A DNA stretch of 64,000 bases from Mycobacterium stomatepiae (GTDB lineage: Bacteria > Actinomycetota > Actinomycetes > Mycobacteriales > Mycobacteriaceae), in contig NZ_AP022587.1 in the NCBI RefSeq assembly GCF_010731715.1, positions 2,294,001-2,358,000 on the forward strand, read 5' to 3'. Of this stretch, positions 26,083 to 34,681 are shown in pieces (position 1 is the stretch's first letter; each line of letters begins with the position of its first letter). Under the pieces are notes generated by a model, which was not told where the DNA came from, ran no database searches, and saw only the letters and a program-made list of their open reading frames with translations. Made by a program: the position numbers and the translations under genes.

Positions 26083-27874
26083 ATGGCCAAGCAAGAGGTT
26101 AGTGACTACTTACTGGAACGGCTGCGCGCGTGGGGCGTTCAACACGTCTTCGGCTATCCCGGCGACGGCATCAACGGAATTCTCGCGGCCTGGGGGCGCG
26201 CTGACAACGAGCCCAAGTTCATCCAGGCGCGCCATGAGGAAATGAGTGCCTTCGAGGCCGTCGGCTACGCCAAATTCACCGGCCGCGTCGGGATCTGCAT
26301 GGGCACCTCGGGGCCGGGTGCGATCCACCTGCTCAATGGTCTCTACGACGCCAAGCTCGACCACGTTCCGGTGGTGGCCATCGTCGGGCAAACCAACCGC
26401 AGCGCCATGGGCGGATCCTACCAGCAAGAGGTCGATCTGCTGAGCCTGTTCAAAGATGTCGCCAGCGACTACGTCCAAATGGTCACCGTCCCAGAGCAAT
26501 TGCCCAATGTGCTGGACCGAGCCATCAAGGTTGCAATGACGCAACGCGCCCCGACCGCGCTGATCATCCCGGCCGACGTGCAAGAACTGCCGTATTCGGC
26601 GCCCACCCACGCCTTCAAAATGGTGCCGTCTAGCCTGGGCATCGAATGGCCGGCCATCTCCCCCGACGACGCCGCGATCTCCCGCGCGGCCGAAATCCTC
26701 AACGGCGGCACGAAGGTCGCCATGTTGGTAGGCGCCGGCGCGCGGGGCGCGCGCCGAGGTGACCGAGGTCGCTGAGCTGCTCGGCGCCGGAGCGGCCAAG
26801 GCGCTGCTGGGCAAGGACGTGCTCTCCGACGAATTGCCTTGGGTTACCGGATCTATCGGCCTGCTCGGGACGCGTCCGAGCTACGAGCTGATGCGCGACT
26901 GCGACACGCTGCTGACCGTGGGATCCAGTTTTCCCTACACCCAGTTCATGCCGGAATTCGGGCAATGCCGGGCGGTCCAGATCGACGTCGACGGCCGGTT
27001 CATCGGGATGCGTTATCCCTATGAGGTCAATGTGGTCGCAGACGCAAAGGCGGCTCTGCGGGCCCTGATCCCGCAGCTGCAGCGCAAGGAGGATCGGTCC
27101 TGGCGAGAGGGCATCGAGAAGAATGTGTCGCGTTGGTGGGAAACCATGGACAAGGAGGCGCATGTCAGCGCCCACCCGATCAACCCGCTTCGGCTGTTCT
27201 CCGAACTGTCGCCGCAGCTGCCCGACGATGCGATCGTTACGGCCGATTCCGGGTCGGCGGCCAACTGGTATGCGCGAAACCTGAAGTTCCGTGGAAACAT
27301 TCGGGGATCGCTGTCCGGGACGCTGGCGACCATGGGTCCCGGGGTGCCCTATGCGATCGGCGCGAAATTCGCGCACCCGGGACGGCCCGTCATCGCGTTC
27401 GCCGGCGACGGCGCGATGCAGATGAACGGTATGGCCGAGTTGATCACGATCAAGCGCTACTGGCAGGAGTGGGACGATCCGCGTCTGATCGTGGCGATCC
27501 TGCACAACAACGACCTCAACCAGGTCACCTGGGAGATGCGTGCGATGGCCGGTGCCCCGAAATTCGCTGAATCGCAGGTACTTCCCGATGTCGATTTCGC
27601 CGCGTTCGCGTCCGGACTGGGACTCAACGCGGTGGCCGTCAAGGATCCCGAAGAACTAGCGAACGCCTGGCGCGAGGCCCTGTCGGCCGACCGTCCGACC
27701 GTCCTCGACGTCTACACCGACCCGGACATGCCGCCGATCCCACCGCACGCGACGTGGGAGCAGTTCAAGGCGACCACCGCCGCGGTGCTGGCCGGCGACG
27801 AGGACCGCATCGGGTTCGTCAAGGAGGGCCTGAAAACCAAGGCGCAGGAGTTCTTGCCGCACAGGAACAGTTGA
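26083..27874 (+). pseudogene. Thiamine pyrophosphate-requiring enzyme, frameshifted
   Basis: Two frames join into one TPP enzyme of about 597 residues (pyruvate oxidase/acetolactate synthase superfamily). N-terminal PYR domain: VQHVFGYPGDGINGILAAWG and the catalytic Glu in FIQARHEEMSAFEAVGYAKFTG. C-terminal PP domain: FAGDGAMQMNGMAELITI and LHNNDLNQVTWEMR, the diphosphate and Mg binding motif. The frame breaks in the GC-rich run at 26742-26757; removing one G from GGGG restores GAGARARAEVTEV. Good ribosome site GGAGGG before ATG 26083. Probable substrate is a 2-oxo acid; product depends on undetermined residues. As read it is inactive unless the indel is a sequencing error. Confidence 0.85.
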
Positions 27875-27885
27875 CGTTTCGGGCC

Positions 27886-28991
27886 ATGTCTACCGACTCG
27901 ACCGCCTCCAACCTGAGGGCCACGGCATACACCATCCCGACCGACGCACCCGAGGCCGACGGCACGCTGAGCTGGAACGCCACCACGCTGATCGTCGTCG
28001 AGGCGCATTGCGCGGGCACAGTGGGTACGGGCTGGACCTACGGGAGCCCCGCGTGCGTTTCCGTCGTCAATGACGTGCTCGCCGACGTGGTCATCGGCCG
28101 TACCGTCCTGGATGTTGCGAGTGCCTCCGATGCCATGGTCAAAGCACTACGCAATGTGGGGCGCCAAGGCGTTGGTGGACAAGCACTTTCAGCGGTCGAC
28201 ATCGCGCTCTGGGATCTCAAGGCCCGACTGCTGGGTCTCCCACTGCATCGCCTGCTCGGTGCGGTGCGCGACACGGTAGCCGTCTACGGCAGCGGTGGAT
28301 TCACGTGCTACAGCGACGAGCAGCTGCGCGAACAGCTCACGGGCTGGACGGAAGGCTTGGCCATTCCCCGGGTGAAGATCAAGATCGGCGAATCGTGGGC
28401 ACCCGCGTCGACCGCGACTTGGCCCGGATGGACCGGGCACGCGATGCCATCGGCGACGCGGCCGAGCTCTACGTCGATGCCAACGGCGCGTATACCCGCA
28501 AGCAAGCCATCCGGGTAATGGCCAACGCGGCCGATCTGGAGGTGTGCTGGTTCGAAGAGCCGGTGTCCTCCGACGATCTCGACGGGCTGCGCGCGGTATC
28601 CGAGTCGGTGTACGCCGACGTGACAGCCGGCGAATACGGCTACGACCTTTCCTACTTCCGTCGGATGTGTGCATCCGGCGCGGTGGACTGTTTGCAGGCC
28701 GACGCGTCGCGCTGTGGCGGGATCACCGACTGGCTGCGCGTGGCGGCGATAGCGGCCGGTTACGGACTGGGCATCTCCGCGCATTGCGCACCGCATCTGC
28801 ATCTGCATGCGGCCGCGGCCACGCCCAATCTGCGCCACCTGGAATGGTTTCACGACCACGCCCGGATAGAGCAGATGGCCTTCGACGGCACAGCGCAACC
28901 CATCGGCGGAGTTCTGCGGCCCGATCCCGATGCGCCGGGTCGCGGCTTCACCCTCCGCGCCACCGACATCGAAAAGTACCGAGAAGACTGA
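27886..28991 (+). pseudogene. Enolase-superfamily (mandelate racemase/muconate lactonizing) protein, frameshifted
   Basis: Joined length about 368 residues. Features: capping domain at the start, the KxK catalytic lysine segment VKIKIGES, metal ligands in YVDANGAY, WFEEPVSSDD and TAGEYGYD, and late GISAHCAPHLHLHAAAA. The frame breaks at TCGTGGGCACC (about 28395-28403): one extra G restores GESWGTRVDRDLARM. The family abstracts a proton alpha to a carboxylate, as in sugar-acid dehydratases and racemases. It begins 11 bases after the TPP-enzyme stop and lies 20 bases before the FAD/Fe-S gene, so the pathway probably handles a hydroxy or sugar acid. Confidence 0.83.
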
Positions 28992-29011
28992 ATCTTCAGC
29001 GAGGAGTTGAC

Positions 29012-31939
29012 ATGCCGGCGAAACACGCGGACCGCGCACCGAAGTTGTTCGACGCGGTGGCCGAAGAGCTACGCGCCAATGTCGACGCGGAGATCCGGTT
29101 CGATCCCGGCTCCCGGGCGGCCTACTCCACCGACGCGTCGAATTACCGGCAGGTGCCGATCGGCGTCGTGATACCGCGCACCCCCGAGGCCGGCGTCGAC
29201 GCGATCGCCGTGTGCCGCCGGTACGACATGCCGGTCTTGTCGCGCGGCGGCGGCACCAGCCTGGCCGGCCAATGCTGTAACGCCGCGGTGGTGATCGATT
29301 GGAGCAAGTACTGCACCAAGGTGGGATCGGTGGACACCGACGCGGGAATCGCGTTGGTGCAGCCGGGAATCAAGCTCGACCTGCTCAACGATCACCTGCA
29401 GTCGTCGGGCTGGATGGTGGGCCCTAAACCGTCCACCCACGTCAGCTGCGCGATCGGCGGCATGATCGGCAACAACTCGTGCGGATCCACCGCACAGGCC
29501 TACGGGAAGACGGTCGATTCGGTGCGTCGCCTCGAAGTCCTGACCTACGACGGTCTCAGGATGTGGGTTGGCCCGACCAGCGACGACGAATTCGCTCGAA
29601 TTCTCGGCGAAGGCGGCCGACGGGCCGAGATCTACCGTGGCCTCAGGGCGATAGCGGAAGAGTACGCCGACGATATCCGCTCGACATATCCGAAAATCCC
29701 GAGACGCGTTTCGGGCTACAACCTCGGCTCGCTGTTGCCGGAGAACGGATTTGACGTCGCCAAGGCCTTAGTGGGCTCCGAGAGCACACTGGTCACGGTG
29801 CTACGCGCCGAGCTGCAGCTGGTGCGCATCCCTGGGGCGAGCGCGCTGGCGGTGATCGGCTTCGACGACATCGCGTCGGCCGCCGACGCAGTTCCCGCCG
29901 TGCTCAAGCATCAACCGTCGGCCCTGGAGGGTCTGGACCACCGTCTGGTCGAGCTGGAGCACTCCCAGCGGCTGGCCGAAAAGGCGCTACGTCAGTTGCC
30001 CGACGGCACCGCCTGGCTGATGGTGCAGCTGGACGGCGACAACCAGGACGAGGCGGATCGCAAGGCCAAGGCGATGATCGACGCCCTGCACGAGATTTCC
30101 CACAATGGCGTCACGGTGCTGGACGACCCGGCCCGGAAAAAGGAAGTTTGGGCGGCTCGCGAAGCCGGGCTGGGGGCCACCGCATTTCCACCCAACGAGC
30201 CCGAGACCCACGAGGGATGGGAAGACGCCGCAGTACCGCCGGGTCGATTGGGCGATTACCTGCGCGACTTTCACCGACTGCTCGACCGATACGACTATGG
30301 AACCTCGTCGCTCTACGGGCACTTCGGCCAGGGCTGCGTGCACACCCGTATCCCGTTCGATCTGCGGGCCGCCGAGGGTATCGCCAAATACCGCGCCTTT
30401 GCCGAAGATTCAGCGCGTCTGGTGGTGAAATACGGCGGCTCCCTGTCGGGAGAACACGGCGACGGCCAATCGCGCGGCGAGCTGTTGCCGCTCATGTTCG
30501 GCGAGCGCATGGTCGGCGCCTTCGAGCGGACCAAGGCGCTGTTCGACCCCGACAACCGAATGAACCCCGGCAAGGTCGTGCATCCCTACAAGCTCGACGA
30601 GAATCTGCGCCTGGGCGTGAATTACCGTCCGGCCGAAACTAGTAGCGAGTTCGCCTTCCCGCATGACGACCACCGATTTTCCAAGGCGGCGGCGCGGTGC
30701 GTGGGGGTGGGCAAGTGCCGCGGCCACGAATCCGGCGTGATGTGCCCGAGCTACCGCGCCACCGGCGAGGAAGAGCATTCGACCCGGGGGCGGGCACGGC
30801 TGCTGTTCGAGATGATGCAGGGCGACGTCATCACCGGCGGGTGGCGCTCCACCGAGGTCCACGATGCGCTTGATCTGTGCCTGGCGTGCAAGGGCTGCCG
30901 CAGCGACTGCCCCGTCGATGTCGACATGGCAACCTACAAAGCGGAATTCCTGTTCCACCACTACCGCGGCCGGCTGCGGCCGATGGCGCACTACTCGATG
31001 GGTTGGATCCCACTGTGGGCGCGGCTGGCCGCCGTCGCGCCGCACCTGCTCAACTCGACGGCGCATGCGCGTGGGCTCTCCACCCTGGTCAAAAAGGTTG
31101 GCGGGATTGATGCTCAACGAGAGCTACCGCGCTTCGCGGACAAACGATTCACCACCTGGTTCTCCCATCACCGACCGCCCGCCAACACAAATCCGCGCGG
31201 CCGGGTGCTGCTATGGCCGGATACATTCGTCAACAACTTCGAGCCCGAAGTCGGACACGCCGCGATGGCGGTGCTGGAAGCGGCCGGCTTCGATGTCGAA
31301 GTGCCGCGTCGAACCCTCTGTTGCGGACTGACCTGGATCTCGACCGGTCAACTCAGGATCGCCAAACGCGTTCTGCGCCGGACTCTTACGGCGCTACGCC
31401 CGACGCTGCAGACGAGTACGCCGGTAGTGGTGCTGGAACCCAGCTGCGCCGCGGTATTTCGGTCCGATCTGCCTGAACTTCTCCATGGGGATGAGGATGC
31501 ACACCGCCTTGCGGAACAGACCTTCACGCTCGGCGAGCTGTTGACCGCCAAGGCTCCGGATTGGGAGCCAACCCAGATCGACTGTAGCGCCGTCATTCAG
31601 CAACATTGCCATCAGCACGCGGTGCTGGACGCGTACAGCGATGAGCAGCATCTTCTCTCGGACGCTGGAGTGGACGCCGAACTCCTCGACGCCGGATGTT
31701 GTGGCTTGGCAGGAAACTTCGGCTTCGAGAAGGGGCACTACGATGTCTCGGTCGCATGCGCCCAAGACAAACTGCTGCCGGCCCTGCGCCACGCCGATCC
31801 CGATGCCCTGGTGCTGGCGGACGGCTTCAGCTGTCGCACCCAGATTCGCGATCTGGCCCCCGACCGGCGGCCGATGCACCTCGCGCAAGTTCTCGCCGCC
31901 GGGCTGGCCAGTCGTGAGTCGCAGGCGGCCGGACCGTGA
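29012..31939 (+). CDS. FAD-linked oxidoreductase fused to 4Fe-4S/CCG domains (D-2-hydroxyacid/glycolate type)
   Basis: 975 residues from ATG 29012 with GAGGAG upstream. Domains in order: FAD-binding type 4 (about 45-210, LSRGGGTSLAGQ and MIGNNSCGST), FAD-oxidase C-terminal (about 260-540, YGHFGQGCVHTRI and GSLSGEHGDGQSRGELLP), ferredoxin-like region (about 560-650, CVGVGKCRGH, CPSYRATGEEEHSTRGRARLL, CLACKGCRSDCPVDV) and two CCG domains (LCCGLTW, GCCGLAGNFGFEKGHY). This is the single-chain form of D-lactate/glycolate/2-hydroxyglutarate dehydrogenases that pass electrons to the respiratory chain. Its last bases overlap the STAS gene (GTGA). Confidence 0.9.
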   Translation: MPAKHADRAPKLFDAVAEELRANVDAEIRFDPGSRAAYSTDASNYRQVPIGVVIPRTPEAGVDAIAVCRRYDMPVLSRGGGTSLAGQCCNAAVVIDWSKYCTKVGSVDTDAGIALVQPGIKLDLLNDHLQSSGWMVGPKPSTHVSCAIGGMIGNNSCGSTAQAYGKTVDSVRRLEVLTYDGLRMWVGPTSDDEFARILGEGGRRAEIYRGLRAIAEEYADDIRSTYPKIPRRVSGYNLGSLLPENGFDVAKALVGSESTLVTVLRAELQLVRIPGASALAVIGFDDIASAADAVPAVLKHQPSALEGLDHRLVELEHSQRLAEKALRQLPDGTAWLMVQLDGDNQDEADRKAKAMIDALHEISHNGVTVLDDPARKKEVWAAREAGLGATAFPPNEPETHEGWEDAAVPPGRLGDYLRDFHRLLDRYDYGTSSLYGHFGQGCVHTRIPFDLRAAEGIAKYRAFAEDSARLVVKYGGSLSGEHGDGQSRGELLPLMFGERMVGAFERTKALFDPDNRMNPGKVVHPYKLDENLRLGVNYRPAETSSEFAFPHDDHRFSKAAARCVGVGKCRGHESGVMCPSYRATGEEEHSTRGRARLLFEMMQGDVITGGWRSTEVHDALDLCLACKGCRSDCPVDVDMATYKAEFLFHHYRGRLRPMAHYSMGWIPLWARLAAVAPHLLNSTAHARGLSTLVKKVGGIDAQRELPRFADKRFTTWFSHHRPPANTNPRGRVLLWPDTFVNNFEPEVGHAAMAVLEAAGFDVEVPRRTLCCGLTWISTGQLRIAKRVLRRTLTALRPTLQTSTPVVVLEPSCAAVFRSDLPELLHGDEDAHRLAEQTFTLGELLTAKAPDWEPTQIDCSAVIQQHCHQHAVLDAYSDEQHLLSDAGVDAELLDAGCCGLAGNFGFEKGHYDVSVACAQDKLLPALRHADPDALVLADGFSCRTQIRDLAPDRRPMHLAQVLAAGLASRESQAAGP

Positions 31940-32364
31940 GCAGCGAGCTTGCCGGGCCCTTCACCACGCGATTGACGTTGAGCACGCGACTGGCATCCGA
32001 ACTCGCCGGTGCGCGCGGCAGATTGCGGGCGGCCGCTCAGCTCGGCCGGTCGGCGGTCATCATCCACGTCGGCGGTGAGATCGGCGCATTCAACAAGGAC
32101 ATCTGGCGGCGCCTCATCGCCGAGGCAGGCACTGCGGCTCCCGCACCCGGATCACTCGTCGTCGATGTGAACGCCGTTGGTTTTATGGGCTGCTGCGCAT
32201 TCGAAGTACTGGTCGATGAAGCGCAACGGTGCCGCCATCGTCGTATCGCCTTGCGCCTGGTCAGCAGCATACCGCGAGTTACCCGCTTCGTTGACGCATG
32301 CGGATTTGGTGGCGTGCTGCCTGTTCACCTGACCGCCAGCGCCGCATTGGCGGCTGCGCCCTAA
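31936..32364 (+). CDS. STAS-domain protein with cysteines at the phosphorylation site
   Basis: 142 residues from GTG 31936, overlapping the previous stop. STAS fold: VIIHVGGEIGAFNKDIWRRLI, then LVVDVNAVGFMGCCAFEVLVDEA. In ordinary anti-sigma antagonists the loop reads like FMDSSGL, with a Ser or Thr that is phosphorylated; here the site is Gly-Cys-Cys (Cys86, Cys87), with further Cys99 and Cys122. In M. tuberculosis the SigF antagonist RsfA is known to be redox-controlled through cysteines, so a redox switch is plausible here. Its fusion to a metabolic operon is unusual. The end overlaps the convergent udgX gene by 4 bases. Confidence 0.78.
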   Translation: MSSELAGPFTTRLTLSTRLASELAGARGRLRAAAQLGRSAVIIHVGGEIGAFNKDIWRRLIAEAGTAAPAPGSLVVDVNAVGFMGCCAFEVLVDEAQRCRHRRIALRLVSSIPRVTRFVDACGFGGVLPVHLTASAALAAAP

Positions 32365-33026
32365 CGCGTGAGAGCCGCGTGAGCCGACCGCGCGCCACGC
32401 AGATCATCGACGAATGCCCGGTAAGCCTCGTCGCGGCGCTCGCTTCGGTCGCGGAGGATCGCCGAGGGGTGCACGGTCGTCAAGACGGCCGGCTCGGATG
32501 CTAGACGCACGTCGATCGCCGCGGGCAGCCGCAGTATCTCGCCACGGTGCGCGGATACCCGAAACGATGCTCCCAGAAGCGATTGCGCGGCTGTAGCGCC
32601 GAGGCACACGATCACGTGCGGACGCAGCGCCTCGATCTCGGCGAACAACCATGGCCGGCACGCGACGACCTCGGTGCGATTCGGCTTCTCGTGTATCCGT
32701 CGCTTACCACCCTTGCGGGTGAATTTGAAATGCTTGACCGCATTGGTCTGATACGTCGAGGCCGGATCGATATCCGCCGCTTCGAGTGCTCGTGACAGCA
32801 GTCGGCCCGCCGGGCCGACAAACGGCAGACCCGCCCGGTCCTCCTGATCTCCCGGCTGCTCGCCGATCAACATGATCGATGCCTTGGCCTTGCCGTGACC
32901 GAAGACGGTCTGCGTGGCGTTCTCGAAAAGAGCACACCCCCGGCACCCATGGGCTGCCGCTTTCAGCGCACTGAGCGAACGCTTTTCCGGCAAGTAATGC
33001 TCGGCGCCGGCCGTGATTGAGGCCAT
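32361..33026 (-). CDS. udgX: UdgX-type uracil-DNA glycosylase
   Basis: 221 residues. Family-4-like uracil-DNA glycosylase with Fe-S cysteines (CRGCALFENATQTVFG), uracil-pocket GEQPGDQEDRAGLPFVGPAG, the distinctive loop KRRIHEKP, and the late VLTTVHPSAILR. The KRRIH loop defines UdgX, in which the His forms a covalent bond with the sugar at the excised uracil (established for M. smegmatis UdgX). Start ATG 33026 is 4 bases after the stop of the F420 gene, so the two are co-transcribed. Acts in the cytoplasm on uracil in DNA. Confidence 0.92.
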   Translation of the reverse strand: MASITAGAEHYLPEKRSLSALKAAAHGCRGCALFENATQTVFGHGKAKASIMLIGEQPGDQEDRAGLPFVGPAGRLLSRALEAADIDPASTYQTNAVKHFKFTRKGGKRRIHEKPNRTEVVACRPWLFAEIEALRPHVIVCLGATAAQSLLGASFRVSAHRGEILRLPAAIDVRLASEPAVLTTVHPSAILRDRSERRDEAYRAFVDDLRGARSAHAALTR

Positions 33027-33030
33027 GGTC

Positions 33031-33987
33031 TCAGGCGGCAAACTCGGGTGCGATCCCCGATTGCCAGAAGTCGAAAAAGCAGTCCTTCTCGGACCCAATC
33101 TGTTGAGTGTAGACCTCGCCATAGCCGGCGTCGATGAATGCGCGGATACGCTCGATGTAGGGCTTGGGATCTGGTCCGCAGGGTAATGCCTCTTCCACCG
33201 CCGCACGGGTGACCAAGCTGGATGCCTGCTCGAATTCCTGTGGTGTAGGCAATGTTTGGGATAATTGGCCGGGCAACTGATCGTTCGGCCAAAGGTCGTA
33301 AGCGGTCCGTACACCCTCTTCGGTTGTCGGAGCGTGGCAGACTTTGAAGCCCCCCTGGCACGGCTTTCCCGCTCCGCCCGCGCCACGAAATTCCGACAGC
33401 AATTCGCGCGATGGCATGATCCCCTGGTAGCCGTCGCCGATACGTCGCGCCAGCCGCGCGGACCGTGGTCCGAACGCCGAGATATAGATCGGCACAGGCT
33501 TTTCCGGCAGCGTATAGATGCGGGCATTCTCCACCGTGCAATGCCGGCCGCGGTGGTTGACTTTTTTGCCGGTGAACAGCTTGCGGATGATGTCCACCGC
33601 TTCCCCCAGCATTTCGCGCCTGATCGCAGCGGGCGGCCAGTGCTGGCCGGTGATGTGTTCGTTCAGCGCTTCTCCGGTACCCAGTCCCAGCACAAATCGC
33701 CCGTTGAGCTGCGCCGCCGATGTTGCCGCCGCCTGTGCCACCAGGGCGGGGTGTATCCGCATAATCGGGCAGGTGACGGCGGTGGTGATCGGCAACGAAC
33801 ACGCCTGAGACAAGGCGCCGATCACCGACCAGACGAACGGGCTCTGGCCCTGCTTGTCGTTCCACGGATGGAAGTGATCGGAGATCCAGAGACGTTCGAA
33901 GCCAGCGGATTCCGCACGTACCGCCTGCCGAACCAACTCGTCGGGATCGGATTCTTCGCAGGACAAGAAGTAGCCCAGGGACGTCAT
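33031..33987 (-). CDS. LLM-class F420-dependent oxidoreductase
   Basis: 318 residues. Begins LGYFLSCEESDPDELVRQAVRAESAGFERLWISDHFHPW, the pattern of the F420-dependent glucose-6-phosphate dehydrogenase-like subgroup, then NGRFVLGLGTGEALNEHI and PVPIYISAFGPRSARLARRIGDGYQG. A TIM-barrel enzyme using cofactor F420; the substrate is unknown. The ATG at 33987 fits the family start exactly, yet it lies in the loop of a perfect 13-bp hairpin that also hides the AGGG ribosome site. Upstream on the same strand is the hemerythrin gene, so this hairpin may double as its terminator. Confidence 0.87.
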   Translation of the reverse strand: MTSLGYFLSCEESDPDELVRQAVRAESAGFERLWISDHFHPWNDKQGQSPFVWSVIGALSQACSLPITTAVTCPIMRIHPALVAQAAATSAAQLNGRFVLGLGTGEALNEHITGQHWPPAAIRREMLGEAVDIIRKLFTGKKVNHRGRHCTVENARIYTLPEKPVPIYISAFGPRSARLARRIGDGYQGIMPSRELLSEFRGAGGAGKPCQGGFKVCHAPTTEEGVRTAYDLWPNDQLPGQLSQTLPTPQEFEQASSLVTRAAVEEALPCGPDPKPYIERIRAFIDAGYGEVYTQQIGSEKDCFFDFWQSGIAPEFAA

Positions 33988-34000
33988 GTCCCTGGGCTAC
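33970..34000 (-). promoter_or_regulatory. Perfect hairpin enclosing the F420-gene start codon
   Basis: Arms 34000-33988 and 33982-33970 are perfectly complementary (13 bp, GTAGCCCAGGGAC). The five-base loop is ATGAC, containing the start codon. The stem also contains the only ribosome-site-like sequence (AGGG). It lies 25 bases after the hemerythrin stop. Confidence 0.75.
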
Positions 34001-34024
34001 CCCTGCGAGCGTGCCGGAAACGTG

Positions 34025-34585
34025 CTAGCCCTTACCGGTGATGGCGTCGCGGGCCCGGTCCAGCATGGCCGCGAACGGACCAGCCACCAGATTGGCGACC
34101 TGCGATTCGACTCCAGCATGTGGCCGGGTCGGCGCGATCGCTTCGGCCAGCTTGGCAGCGCGACCCATGCTTTCGAGCTCGTGGCTGCTCAATTCCTGCC
34201 CCAGCCTCGCGAACTCGTCCTTCTCCTCGTGCGCGGCGTGGTCGAGCACGTCGTCACGCAGCTCGGTCAGCAGTTGCGTGAACTCGGTGCTGTCAACATC
34301 GAGCTTCTCCAGCTGCTGCAGGACCGTCTTGGCCTTGTGTTCCTCTTCTAACCGCTGCCCCACCACGGCGGCGCCGTTGGCGATCTTGCGCTTGGCCCGT
34401 GGGTGCACAATTTTCTCTTCGACGGTTTCGTGAATTGCGAGCAGTCGGCGCAGCTCTACGAAGTTCTGCTCGCGTGTTTCGCCAGAAGCCGCAATCGTTT
34501 TGGCGAACAACGACTTGATCTGTTCGTGCTGGTTGGTGAGAAAGTCGACCACATCGGTGGGCGACATGACGGCGGACTGAGCCAT
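34025..34585 (-). CDS. Hemerythrin (HHE cation-binding) protein
   Basis: 186 residues from ATG 34585. Two helix-hairpin units with iron ligands: TNQHEQIKSLF, LLAIHETVEEKIVHPRA, RLEEEHKAKTVL and DHAAHEEKDEF. The di-iron site of such proteins binds oxygen, nitric oxide or peroxide. The C-terminal tail has IAPTRPH and a helical RARDAITG segment also found in the second hemerythrin at 60.6-61.2 kb. A consensus SigF promoter lies about 60 bases upstream, consistent with the known stress and peroxide response of mycobacterial hemerythrin-like proteins. Confidence 0.88.
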   Translation of the reverse strand: MAQSAVMSPTDVVDFLTNQHEQIKSLFAKTIAASGETREQNFVELRRLLAIHETVEEKIVHPRAKRKIANGAAVVGQRLEEEHKAKTVLQQLEKLDVDSTEFTQLLTELRDDVLDHAAHEEKDEFARLGQELSSHELESMGRAAKLAEAIAPTRPHAGVESQVANLVAGPFAAMLDRARDAITGKG

Positions 34586-34645
34586 AGAGTCCTCCCCAAA
34601 TAGTTCGGTGACAGCGCGCGGGCTGTGTTGCGCGCTCCCAGTCGG

Positions 34646-34670
34646 CTACCCAGCGACATGCTCACCAAAC
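34646..34670 (-). promoter_or_regulatory. SigF-type promoter for hemerythrin gene
   Basis: Minus strand GTTT-N15-GGGTAG: -35 at 34670-34667, -10 at 34651-34646; leader about 55 bases. Confidence 0.7.
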
Positions 34671-34681
34671 ATCGCGCCGCG

